5,273 bases of DNA from Oscillospiraceae bacterium (lineage in GTDB: Bacteria > Bacillota > Clostridia > Oscillospirales > Ruminococcaceae). Within the stretch, counting starts at the first letter, position 1; each line of letters starts with the position of its first letter. The notes beneath the pieces are model-generated. The model did no database searches, had not been told where the DNA came from, and saw only the letters and a program-made list of their open reading frames with translations. Positions 1-5,273 of this stretch are shown one piece after another. The DNA lies in the NCBI GenBank assembly GCA_016303195.1, contig JAEDMD010000152.1, forward strand, positions 1 through 5,273, in the 5' to 3' direction. The position numbers and the translations under genes are program-made.

Positions 1-1
1 C

Positions 2-559
2 TTTGACAGCTTCGGCACTAAGGAAAATTTCATCCTTGTTGATCCCGTTCTCGGTGATTCGGGTAGTCTCTATGCAGGCTTCACAGGCGAATTTGTTGCA
101 GAAATGAGAAAACTCTGCTCAAAGGCTGACTATATCATCCCGAATATGACAGAAGTTTCATTTCTGCTGGATATTCCGTATACCGAAGATTATGACGAGG
201 CTTATGTTAAGGATGTACTCAAAAAACTGTCCGAGCTTGGATGCAGAATACCAATACTTACAGGTGTCTGCTACGACGGTCAGAAACAGGGCGCTGTGGC
301 TTACGATTCCGAAAGCGGAAATTATTACAGCTCGTTCGGCAGAAATGTAGATCAGCATTTTCACGGTACAGGCGATATCTTTTCAAGCGTTTTCACTGGT
401 GCGGCGGCTATGGGAAAGCCTTTGCAGAAATGCCTTGATATCGCTGTAAATTACACTCTCGACTGCATTGAAGCCACAATTCCGCATTTTGAAGAAACGT
501 GGTACGGAAGCTGTTTTGAGCTTTGCATTGAGAAACTTATCAAATACATGAAGGAATGA
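2..559 (+). CDS. Pyridoxal/pyridoxamine kinase (PfkB/ribokinase superfamily), 5'-truncated by window edge
   Basis: Phosphorylates pyridoxal, pyridoxamine or pyridoxine with ATP in the cytoplasm, salvaging vitamin B6 to the cofactor pyridoxal phosphate. The frame is open from base 2, giving 185 visible residues against a usual family length of about 280, so roughly the N-terminal third is missing. Visible motifs, numbered from the first visible residue, are VDPVLGDSG at 13-21 (the VDPV-GD signature of pyridoxal kinases), the IIPNMTE segment near 45-51 (the P-N-x-x-E motif of this family), and FHGTGD at 120-125, where Asp125 is the expected catalytic base that activates the substrate hydroxyl, next to the GTG anion hole. 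The HGTGD form, rather than GAGD, is typical of Firmicute pyridoxamine kinases. The first in-frame ATG at base 104 is internal and is not the start. It probably forms an operon with the next gene. A ThiD-like hydroxymethylpyrimidine kinase role is less likely given the motifs. Confidence 0.88.
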   Translation, partial: FDSFGTKENFILVDPVLGDSGSLYAGFTGEFVAEMRKLCSKADYIIPNMTEVSFLLDIPYTEDYDEAYVKDVLKKLSELGCRIPILTGVCYDGQKQGAVAYDSESGNYYSSFGRNVDQHFHGTGDIFSSVFTGAAAMGKPLQKCLDIAVNYTLDCIEATIPHFEETWYGSCFELCIEKLIKYMKE

Positions 560-565
560 AAGTGT

Positions 566-985
566 ATGTGGGAAATTCTTGTGAAAATGGGAGTTATTCT
601 GCGCTCTGACATAAATAATGACATAAATCCCGAAATTGCCGCATATCTGAAGGATATGCTTTACGGTACAAAAACAGCCGATGATCTGATCGGAATGTTG
701 AAAAGCAGACACTATCGCCTTGAAATAAATTACGATGACCTTAATACGATCCCAAATGAGGAGACGGCATTCGCCGTACATTCGATCAATGCGATGTATG
801 ACGCACTGAAAAGCGGAAATACAGACCTTGCATATGACATTGCCGATGTATGGCAGGCTTTGCCTGAGATTCATCTCCTCAGCGATAAAAATTCGGTAGA
901 CAGCTTCAATTCTGTCTATATCAGCAATGTCAACAGCAAATGGAAGAAAGATATCATTCCGAAACTGCTGTTCATAAGAAAATAA
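566..985 (+). CDS. Hypothetical protein, 139 aa, coupled to the kinase gene
   Basis: I do not recognise this family. The start at ATG 566 is supported by AAGGA at 551-555, ten bases upstream and inside the end of the kinase gene; a second ATG at 587 lacks a ribosome binding site. The product has no signal peptide, transmembrane segment, Cys cluster or obvious catalytic motif. It appears soluble and mostly helical, with candidate helices around residues 22-33 (PEIAAYLKDMLY), 38-47, 66-83 (a TAFAVHSINAMYDAL-type stretch) and 88-98, and a basic C-terminus ending KLLFIRK. The six-base gap after the kinase stop suggests co-transcription and possibly translational coupling. The hairpin just downstream suggests it is the last gene of the operon. 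Residues such as the paired Asn/Asp near 16-20 look like loop sequence only, so no function is proposed. Coding status rests on the ribosome binding site, tight spacing and clean ORF. Confidence 0.75.
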   Translation: MWEILVKMGVILRSDINNDINPEIAAYLKDMLYGTKTADDLIGMLKSRHYRLEINYDDLNTIPNEETAFAVHSINAMYDALKSGNTDLAYDIADVWQALPEIHLLSDKNSVDSFNSVYISNVNSKWKKDIIPKLLFIRK

Positions 986-1001
986 TTTTAATATTAATTG
1001 C

Positions 1002-1036
1002 TATCGGGGAAAACTTAATGTCAGTTTTCCCCGATA
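1002..1036. terminator. Convergent-gene hairpin, probable bidirectional terminator
   Basis: The arms TATCGGGGAAAACT (1002-1015) and AGTTTTCCCCGATA (1023-1036) are perfectly complementary over 14 bp, with a 7-base loop. The stem starts 16 bases after the stop of the rightward gene and ends 5 bases before the stop codon of the leftward CAP gene, the standard place for a shared terminator. The U-tracts are poor: only TTT follows on the + strand, and an AT-rich but interrupted run follows on the - strand. Termination efficiency is therefore uncertain, although stem strength and position support the call. Confidence 0.8.
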
Positions 1037-1041
1037 TTTCG

Positions 1042-1743
1042 CTATTTAAGTATATCGTCAAGTTCTATGCCGTATCTGCGTAATATCTGTCTCAGCCATT
1101 CAAGACGGGCATTACAATTTGCTGACGGAATATTCGCTGTAACTGTTACAGTTGTGGACGTTTCAGTTGAAGTTGTATTTACAAATGTTGTGGTCATTGT
1201 TTCAGTTGTCTCATCTGTCTCTTTCTCAAGATCATCTGATGCCGCAAAGAACTGCGTCCAGTAATACCTTCCATTCCGCTCTGTTACACCAATTCCCATA
1301 TATTCCACATTAACATTCAGAATATTTGCTCTGTGTCCCGAAGAATTCATCCATCCGTTCATGACTTCTTCGGGGCTTCTTTGTCCGTATGCGATATTTT
1401 CGCCGATATATCGGTATCTTATGCCCATATCAGTTACTGCTGTGAAACAGCTTTTGCCGTTTGGTCGTGTATGGGAAAAATATGTCTGTATCTCCCCTGC
1501 TCTCAGATTCGCCGCTTCGCTGAGCTTTTCCGAATATTTCAGCGGTTTCAGACCGTTTGCCGAACGCTCACGGTTGACGATATCTGCTACTTCATGAGCA
1601 TATTTTTCCAGTGTATCGCTGTCATAAACTGCCGCCCCATTTGCGCTGAACATAGTGAACGGCTGAGTTGTACTGAGTACCGAACCAATAAATGTAAAGA
1701 CAACTGCAATGGCAGTCACCAGTCTGAATATCCTTGTTTTCAT
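1042..1743 (-). CDS. Secreted CAP-domain (SCP/PR1, YkwD-like) protein with Thr-rich linker
   Basis: This is a 233-residue exported protein. The N-terminus (KTRIFR, then a hydrophobic run at about residues 8-24) is a Sec signal peptide or, if uncleaved, a membrane anchor; a cleavage site near 33-38 is plausible. Residues 48-168 form the CAP domain: VNRERSANGL at 56-65, FSHTRPNGKS at 89-98, GENIAYG at 114-120, GWMNSSGHRANILN at 130-143, MGIGV at 149-153 and YYWTQFF at 160-166. His91, Glu115 and His137 correspond to the conserved cavity residues of the superfamily. Residues 176-202 are a Thr-rich linker, common in Ruminococcus surface proteins, followed by a charged, probably helical tail at 205-233. 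Bacterial CAP proteins have no single agreed biochemical role, so none is assigned. AAGGAGGA at 1758-1751 with a 7-base spacer fixes the start. The gene is divergent from the dockerin enzyme and may share its regulation. No dockerin or LPXTG motif is present. Confidence 0.9.
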   Translation of the reverse strand: MKTRIFRLVTAIAVVFTFIGSVLSTTQPFTMFSANGAAVYDSDTLEKYAHEVADIVNRERSANGLKPLKYSEKLSEAANLRAGEIQTYFSHTRPNGKSCFTAVTDMGIRYRYIGENIAYGQRSPEEVMNGWMNSSGHRANILNVNVEYMGIGVTERNGRYYWTQFFAASDDLEKETDETTETMTTTFVNTTSTETSTTVTVTANIPSANCNARLEWLRQILRRYGIELDDILK

Positions 1744-1750
1744 TATGATT

Positions 1751-1758
1751 TCCTCCTT
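1751..1758 (-). promoter_or_regulatory. Ribosome binding site of the CAP-domain gene
   Basis: AAGGAGGA on the minus strand lies 7 bases before the ATG at 1743-1741. It is a near-perfect Shine-Dalgarno sequence and decides the start codon. Confidence 0.9.
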
Positions 1759-1787
1759 AAATGCAAGTTCAGGAGCTCCGTAAATTT

Positions 1788-1817
1788 ATAATAACACATA
1801 TCTCGCTTTGAAGTCAA
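1788..1817 (-). promoter_or_regulatory. Predicted sigma-A promoter of the CAP-domain gene
   Basis: On the minus strand, TTGACT (1817-1812) matches the -35 consensus at five of six positions. TATTAT (1793-1788) matches the -10 at five of six, with an 18-base spacer. Transcription would start near 1781, giving a leader of about 40 bases that contains the strong ribosome binding site. The assignment is by pattern only, and the AT-rich context raises the chance of a false match. Confidence 0.55.
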
Positions 1818-1843
1818 TGTTTAAATATTTCCGTAAATGTTTA
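1816..1843. repeat. Two direct copies of AATGTTTA, 20 bp apart
   Basis: AATGTTTA occurs at 1816-1823 and again at 1836-1843, a start-to-start distance of 20 bases, close to two helical turns. The first copy touches the CAP gene -35 and the second lies in the GTAAATGTTTAC palindrome. The spacing would put both copies on the same face of the DNA, as expected for tandem binding of one regulator. Chance occurrence in AT-rich DNA cannot be excluded. Confidence 0.35.
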
Positions 1844-1844
1844 C
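1833..1844. promoter_or_regulatory. Operator-like palindrome (LacI/cre-like), candidate regulator site
   Basis: GTAAATGTTTAC has perfect 5-base arms (GTAAA/TTTAC) around a TG centre. With one flanking base on each side it matches 11 of 14 positions of the Gram-positive catabolite element TGWAANCGNTNWCA, missing the outer T and A and the central C. It lies between the two divergent promoters, about 16 bases upstream of the CAP gene -35. Sites of this shape bind LacI-family regulators, including CcpA and local sugar repressors. A regulatory role is inferred, since short palindromes also arise by chance in AT-rich DNA. Confidence 0.35.
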
Positions 1845-1876
1845 TAATTGTACTGATAAAATTTGAGAATCTTCAA

Positions 1877-1906
1877 AACTCACACCAAATCTGCGTTTTG
1901 TGAGTT
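1877..1906. promoter_or_regulatory. Inverted repeat overlapping the -35 of the GH43/CE1 gene
   Basis: AACTCACA (1877-1884) and TGTGAGTT (1899-1906) are perfect 8-base inverted arms. Inside them AAA (1887-1889) can also pair with TTT (1896-1898) across a two-base bulge, leaving a 6-base loop. The right arm runs into the predicted -35 (1905-1910) of the large enzyme gene, so it could be a repressor operator. As RNA it would form a hairpin followed by an interrupted T-rich run, so a terminator against read-through is the alternative. It lies upstream of the predicted start site, so it is not expected to act as a leader attenuator. Confidence 0.5.
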
Positions 1907-1933
1907 GTTATTTTGCCTTAATAATAATACAAT
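1905..1933 (+). promoter_or_regulatory. Predicted sigma-A promoter of the GH43/CE1 enzyme gene
   Basis: TTGTTA (1905-1910) matches four of six -35 positions and TACAAT (1928-1933) five of six -10 positions, with the ideal 17-base spacer. The predicted start site near 1940 would leave a leader of about 35 bases. The neighbouring TATATT at 1934-1939 is an alternative -10 but lacks a good partner at the right distance. Confidence 0.5.
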
Positions 1934-1960
1934 TATATTAACAGTAATTGTGTACTTTTA

Positions 1961-1967
1961 AAGGAGG
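1961..1967 (+). promoter_or_regulatory. Ribosome binding site of the GH43/CE1 enzyme gene
   Basis: AAGGAGG lies 7 bases before ATG 1975. It selects this start over the upstream in-frame TTG at 1948, which would place the ribosome binding site inside the coding sequence and put nine extra residues before the signal peptide. Confidence 0.92.
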
Positions 1968-1974
1968 TATTTTT

Positions 1975-4900
1975 ATGAATTTATTAAAGAAACTCACAGC
2001 AGGCGCTTTAGTGTCAGCCGTTACCCTCATGGGGACTGCCGCACTTCTCCCTGAAGGCCTGCTTGACCGTACAACTTTTGTTGCTAACGCAGAAACTACT
2101 ATAAACAACCCTCTTATCTGGTCAGACGTTCCCGATGATGATATCATCCGTGTCGGCGATACTTATTATATGGTAAGCACAACAATGTTCTTCAGCCCAG
2201 GTGCGCCTATCATGAAGTCCAATGACCTCATTTCATGGGAGATCTGCAACTACGTCTATGACACCCTCGCAAACGGCGATGTTCAGACCCTCTCAAACGG
2301 CAAACATGACTACTCTCACGGTCAGTGGGCAGCAAGTCTCCGCTACAATAAAGGCTGGTACTATGTTTTCTTCGGAAGCTACGGCACAGGTAAATCCTAT
2401 ATCTTCAAAACTCAGGACATTGAAAACGGCACATGGGACAGAGTTGAACTGAACGGTATGTACCATGACGCTTCCATCCTTTTCGATGATGACGGAAGAA
2501 ACTACCTCGTTTCGGGTGCAGGCGGAACCTGCAGTATCAAAGAATTCAACTCGGATATGACGGGCTGGAAGTCAGGCGGTCTGGAAAAACAGCTTTTCAA
2601 GACCAATTTCAATAACCTCGCAGGTGAAGGCTGGCATATCCAGAAAATAAACGGCTACTATTACATTTTCGGTATCGCATGGCCGTCGGGACACGGACGT
2701 CTGGAGTTCGTTTACCGTTCAAAGAGCCTCACAGGAAACTGGGAAGGCAAGACTATTCTTGATTCCGGTGTCGGCTCTTACGGAAGCGGTCTGGCTCAGG
2801 GCGGTATCATTGAAACCCCCGACGGAAAATGGTACGGACTTCTTTTCCAGGATCACGGCGCTGTCGGCAGAATCCCGTCACTTGTTCCTGTTACATGGCA
2901 GGATGGATGGCCGATGATGGGTGTTAACGGAAAAGCCCCTGTCACTCTCACTTTCGATACGGACGAATTCACAGGTTCTTCCCTCGCCTGCTCGGACGGT
3001 TTCAGCTATTCCTCAAACGATCTGAAACTGGAATGGCAGTGGAATCACAATCCCGACAATAAGTCATGGTCAGTCACAGAGCGTGACGGCTGGCTGAGGC
3101 TTCACAATAATACAAAGGCTTCAAATCTTCTCAATGCAAGAAACACGCTGACTATGCGTACAGAAGGCCCATCATGCAGCAGCTATATCAAGCTGGACAC
3201 AAAGGGTATGAAGGTCGGTGACTATGCAGGTCTTTCCGCCTTCCAGTTCAATTACGGAAATATCGGCGTTTACGTAAATGACAGCGGTCAGAAGAAGATA
3301 TATATGGCAAGAAACGGCGGTTCTGATATCGCTACAAGCTCAAACAAGATCATCGCAGAAGCTCCTATGAGCGGTGATGAGGTTTACCTCAAGGTGGATT
3401 TCAAGTTCAATGATGTCAAGTCTGATATGAGTTCGTCAAACAACATTGACAAGGCAACTTTCTATTATTCCACCGATGGTTCAAACTGGAAACAGCTCGG
3501 CGAACAGCTTGGAATGACCTATGACCTGAAGCTTTTCACAGGTTACAGAAGTGCTATTTACAGCTATGCTACAAAGAATACAGGCGGTTATGCTGATATC
3601 GACTTCTTTGAGTACGAACGTGCTGAGTGGAATCCTGCCACATATACCGAACCTGACCCTAACGGCTACATCATGCACAGCACTTTCGAGGGCAAGACCG
3701 ATGGCTGGACAGGCAGAGGTTCGGCAACTGTAACAAGCAATTCCACAGAGAAATTCGAGGGCAGCTCATCTGTATTCGTTTCGGGAAGAACTGCTTCATG
3801 GAATGGTGTTACCCATTCTCTCAGCTCTAAGCTGAAAGGCGGACAGGAGTACAGCTTCTCCGTAAATGTCAAGTACACCGACGGCCCGTCAGACCAGCTT
3901 TTCTACTTCACTCTCCAGTATGAAGATACCGACGGCGAAGTCAAGTATGACAAGATAGCTAAAGGTATCCTTACAAAGGGCCAGTGGACTCAGCTTGCAA
4001 ATACAAATTATACTCTCCCCACAGGCGCTAAGGATATGCATATTTACGTCGAAACTGACGAGGGCGACAGCGATTTCTACATCGACGATGTTATTATTGC
4101 CGAAGCAGGAAAGTCTATTGAAGGCGCTGAACAGCCTGCATCCGATAATTATATCCTCGGTGATGTGAATTCTGACGGATGCATCGACTCATTCGACCTT
4201 ATTTCCGCAAGAAAAGGCATTATTTCCGAGTTTAAAAATTCAACTGCAAGAAAAGCCGCTGACGTAGATCAGAATGGTACTTATGAAACTGCCGATCTCA
4301 TCCTTCTCAGCAAGTACATACACGGCGAAATAAAGGAATTCGCTGCTGCTGAAAAGAATAATGCCGATGAAGAAAACAAGACTTCAGGTCTGAGTCTTGC
4401 AGATTATGTGGCACTTGTAGAAAAAACTGCTTTGAATAAAGAACCTGACAGTTCACACGCTGAGCAGGCAGGTGTGCAGTACGGAACAGTCAAGAGCGGT
4501 ACATACTTCTCAACTACCTGCAACCGCAACAAGCCATATAATATCCTCCTCCCTGCCGGCTACAATGAAAATAAAAAATACCCTGTGCTTTACTGTATGC
4601 ACGGCTACTGGGAAAATCAGGACAGAATGATAATCAAGGGCAACGGTGTAATGGCTACCCGTCAGATCATCGGAAACGCTATCGCCGCAGGTGAAGCAGA
4701 AGATATGATCGTTGTTTTCCCGTATATCTATTCAAGTGCAACTCAGGCTAACTGCTCTGCTATGGACGATGCTAACAATGCCGCATACGATAATTTCATC
4801 AATGACCTGATAAAAGACCTGATGCCTCACATTGAAAAGACATACAGTGTCAAGACAGGCCGTGACAATACTGCAATTACAGGTTTCTCAATGGGCGGCC

Positions 4901-5199
4901 GTGAATCACTCCTCATCGGCACAAAGCGCCCCGACCTGTTCAGCTACATCGGCGCTATCTGCCCTGCACCGGGAGCTTCAACCGATTTCAAACTCGGCAC
5001 TGAAAATGATCCGCACCTCATTTACCTCACAGCAGGTACAAATGACGAGACTGTCTATACTATCCCTGTCGGATACCACGATGACATGGTAAAGAAGAAT
5101 ATCCCACACGTATGGCAGTACGTTCAGGGCGGTTATCACGGAGATAACTCCATTCACGCACATCTGTACAATTTTGTACGCTATATCTTCAAAGCATAA
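1975..5199 (+). CDS. Cellulosomal xylan-degrading enzyme: GH43-CBM91-CBM22-dockerin-CE1 esterase
   Basis: Secreted 1074-residue bifunctional enzyme. Residues 1-39 are a long signal peptide (LLKK, hydrophobic core, probable cut after VANA). Residues 44-322 are a GH43 five-bladed propeller, probably a beta-xylosidase and/or arabinofuranosidase: likely general base Asp54 in VPDDDIIR, pKa-modulating Asp165 in YHDAS, general acid Glu218 in GEGWHI. Residues 327-550 are the beta-sandwich that accompanies such GH43 enzymes (GH43 C2, now CBM91), with LEWQWNHNPDN at 352-362. Residues 563-712 are a xylan-binding CBM22, with Arg581, Trp609, Tyr649, Tyr691 and Glu693 as probable ligand contacts. Residues 726-789 are a two-repeat type I dockerin. 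After an acidic linker, residues 834-1074 are a CE1 esterase (acetyl-xylan or feruloyl; which one is not decidable here), with Ser972 in GFSMGG, Asp1024 in GTNDE and His1055 in GGYHG. Asp55 replaces the usual Pro in the GH43 base motif. The dockerin should place the enzyme on a cell-surface or extracellular cellulosome. Confidence 0.95.
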   Translation: MNLLKKLTAGALVSAVTLMGTAALLPEGLLDRTTFVANAETTINNPLIWSDVPDDDIIRVGDTYYMVSTTMFFSPGAPIMKSNDLISWEICNYVYDTLANGDVQTLSNGKHDYSHGQWAASLRYNKGWYYVFFGSYGTGKSYIFKTQDIENGTWDRVELNGMYHDASILFDDDGRNYLVSGAGGTCSIKEFNSDMTGWKSGGLEKQLFKTNFNNLAGEGWHIQKINGYYYIFGIAWPSGHGRLEFVYRSKSLTGNWEGKTILDSGVGSYGSGLAQGGIIETPDGKWYGLLFQDHGAVGRIPSLVPVTWQDGWPMMGVNGKAPVTLTFDTDEFTGSSLACSDGFSYSSNDLKLEWQWNHNPDNKSWSVTERDGWLRLHNNTKASNLLNARNTLTMRTEGPSCSSYIKLDTKGMKVGDYAGLSAFQFNYGNIGVYVNDSGQKKIYMARNGGSDIATSSNKIIAEAPMSGDEVYLKVDFKFNDVKSDMSSSNNIDKATFYYSTDGSNWKQLGEQLGMTYDLKLFTGYRSAIYSYATKNTGGYADIDFFEYERAEWNPATYTEPDPNGYIMHSTFEGKTDGWTGRGSATVTSNSTEKFEGSSSVFVSGRTASWNGVTHSLSSKLKGGQEYSFSVNVKYTDGPSDQLFYFTLQYEDTDGEVKYDKIAKGILTKGQWTQLANTNYTLPTGAKDMHIYVETDEGDSDFYIDDVIIAEAGKSIEGAEQPASDNYILGDVNSDGCIDSFDLISARKGIISEFKNSTARKAADVDQNGTYETADLILLSKYIHGEIKEFAAAEKNNADEENKTSGLSLADYVALVEKTALNKEPDSSHAEQAGVQYGTVKSGTYFSTTCNRNKPYNILLPAGYNENKKYPVLYCMHGYWENQDRMIIKGNGVMATRQIIGNAIAAGEAEDMIVVFPYIYSSATQANCSAMDDANNAAYDNFINDLIKDLMPHIEKTYSVKTGRDNTAITGFSMGGRESLLIGTKRPDLFSYIGAICPAPGASTDFKLGTENDPHLIYLTAGTNDETVYTIPVGYHDDMVKKNIPHVWQYVQGGYHGDNSIHAHLYNFVRYIFKA
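4150..4341 (+). other. Dockerin domain (type I) inside the large enzyme
   Basis: Residues 726-789 contain two calcium-loop-helix repeats. Loop 1 runs from Asp730 (D-V-N-S-D-G-C-I-D-S-F-D), with ligand positions 1, 3, 5, 9 and 12 occupied by D, N, D, D, D. Loop 2 runs from Asp763 (D-V-D-Q-N-G-T-Y-E-T-A-D), with D, D, N, E, D. Helices LISARKGII and LILLSKYIHG follow the loops. Positions 10-11, often important for cohesin choice, are SF in repeat 1 and TA in repeat 2, so the repeats are not symmetric. The module mediates attachment to a scaffoldin cohesin and sits between catalytic modules rather than at the C-terminus. Confidence 0.92.
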
Positions 5200-5273
5200 T
5201 TTTAAAGTCCCTGCTTTTTAAGGGTGGTACTCTTACAGAAGTTTTTACACGTGATATTGAGGAAAACCCTTTT
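5200..5273. other. Downstream intergenic tail, no gene seen
   Basis: These 74 AT-rich bases follow the stop of the large enzyme to the window end. Only a 4-bp CCCT/AGGG stem (5209-5212 with 5221-5224) and a distant AAGGGT/ACCCTT pair (5220-5225 with 5266-5271) are visible, neither convincing as a terminator. A terminator may extend beyond the window. Confidence 0.5.

Noticed and set aside
383..874. Open frame of 163 codons on the minus strand, opposite the kinase and the small hypothetical gene.
   Set aside because: It overlaps two well-supported plus-strand genes, has no ribosome binding site that I can see, and its translation lacks recognisable domain motifs; it is a shadow frame.
1159..1220. 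Repetitive GT/TTC-rich stretch that could pass for a DNA repeat array.
   Set aside because: On the minus strand it is simply Thr/Glu/Val codons of the CAP protein linker, with no fixed repeat unit.
1333..1791. Open frame of 152 codons on the plus strand, opposite the CAP gene.
   Set aside because: It is antisense to a clear CAP domain, its product is a Cys-rich mix with no motif, and it runs through the CAP gene ribosome binding site; it is a shadow frame.
1948..1974. In-frame upstream TTG start for the large enzyme, adding nine residues.
   Set aside because: The ribosome binding site AAGGAGG at 1961-1967 lies between TTG 1948 and ATG 1975 and is correctly spaced for the ATG, and the signal peptide begins directly at that Met.
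5209..5224. Possible terminator hairpin CCCT/AGGG after the large enzyme gene.
   Set aside because: The stem is only four base pairs with an eight-base loop and no T-tract follows directly; the true terminator may lie beyond the window.
5221..5230. AGGGTGGTAC resembles the conserved T-box riboswitch motif (AGGGTGGNACCGCG).
   Set aside because: The match stops after ten bases (TCTT follows instead of CGCG). Only about 20 non-coding bases precede it, so there is no room for the specifier stem I, and no convincing antiterminator or terminator pair is visible.

Overview
The window looks like chromosomal DNA of a fibre-degrading Ruminococcus-type Firmicute (R. flavefaciens / R. champanellensis group or a close rumen or gut relative). 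The main evidence is a secreted multimodular xylan-degrading enzyme carrying a type I dockerin, which is the tag that plugs enzymes into a cellulosome. Strong AAGGAGG ribosome binding sites, moderate GC content and a Thr-rich linker in a secreted CAP-domain protein fit the same group. The species is an inference from protein style, not from a search.

Layout: (1) Bases 2-559 (+) hold the C-terminal two thirds of a PfkB-type pyridoxal/pyridoxamine kinase, cut by the window edge. (2) Six bases later, 566-985 (+) encodes a 139-residue protein I do not recognise, probably co-transcribed with the kinase. (3) A 14-bp hairpin at 1002-1036 lies between this pair and the convergent gene and probably terminates transcription from both sides. 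(4) Bases 1042-1743 (-) encode a secreted SCP/PR1-like CAP-domain protein with a Thr-rich linker and a short charged tail. (5) Bases 1744-1974 form a divergent intergenic region with a recognisable promoter for each flanking gene, a LacI/cre-like palindrome, an 8-base direct repeat at two-helical-turn spacing and a second inverted repeat that overlaps the -35 of the large gene. (6) Bases 1975-5199 (+) encode a 1074-residue secreted enzyme: signal peptide, GH43, CBM91 (GH43 C2 domain), CBM22, dockerin, CE1 esterase. (7) Bases 5200-5273 are an AT-rich tail in which I see no gene.

How the parts work together: the large enzyme joins a glycosidase that probably trims xylose or arabinose from xylan, xylan-binding modules, a cellulosome-docking tag and an esterase that removes acyl groups (acetate or ferulate) blocking the same substrate. 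The divergent CAP protein is also exported and shares the regulatory region, so joint control is possible but unproven. The kinase operon is housekeeping cofactor salvage and has no obvious link to fibre degradation. I see no mobile element, CRISPR array, tRNA or rRNA. The most unusual points are the DDD variant of the GH43 catalytic motif, the internal asymmetric dockerin, the operator-like intergenic region, and the unrecognised small gene.
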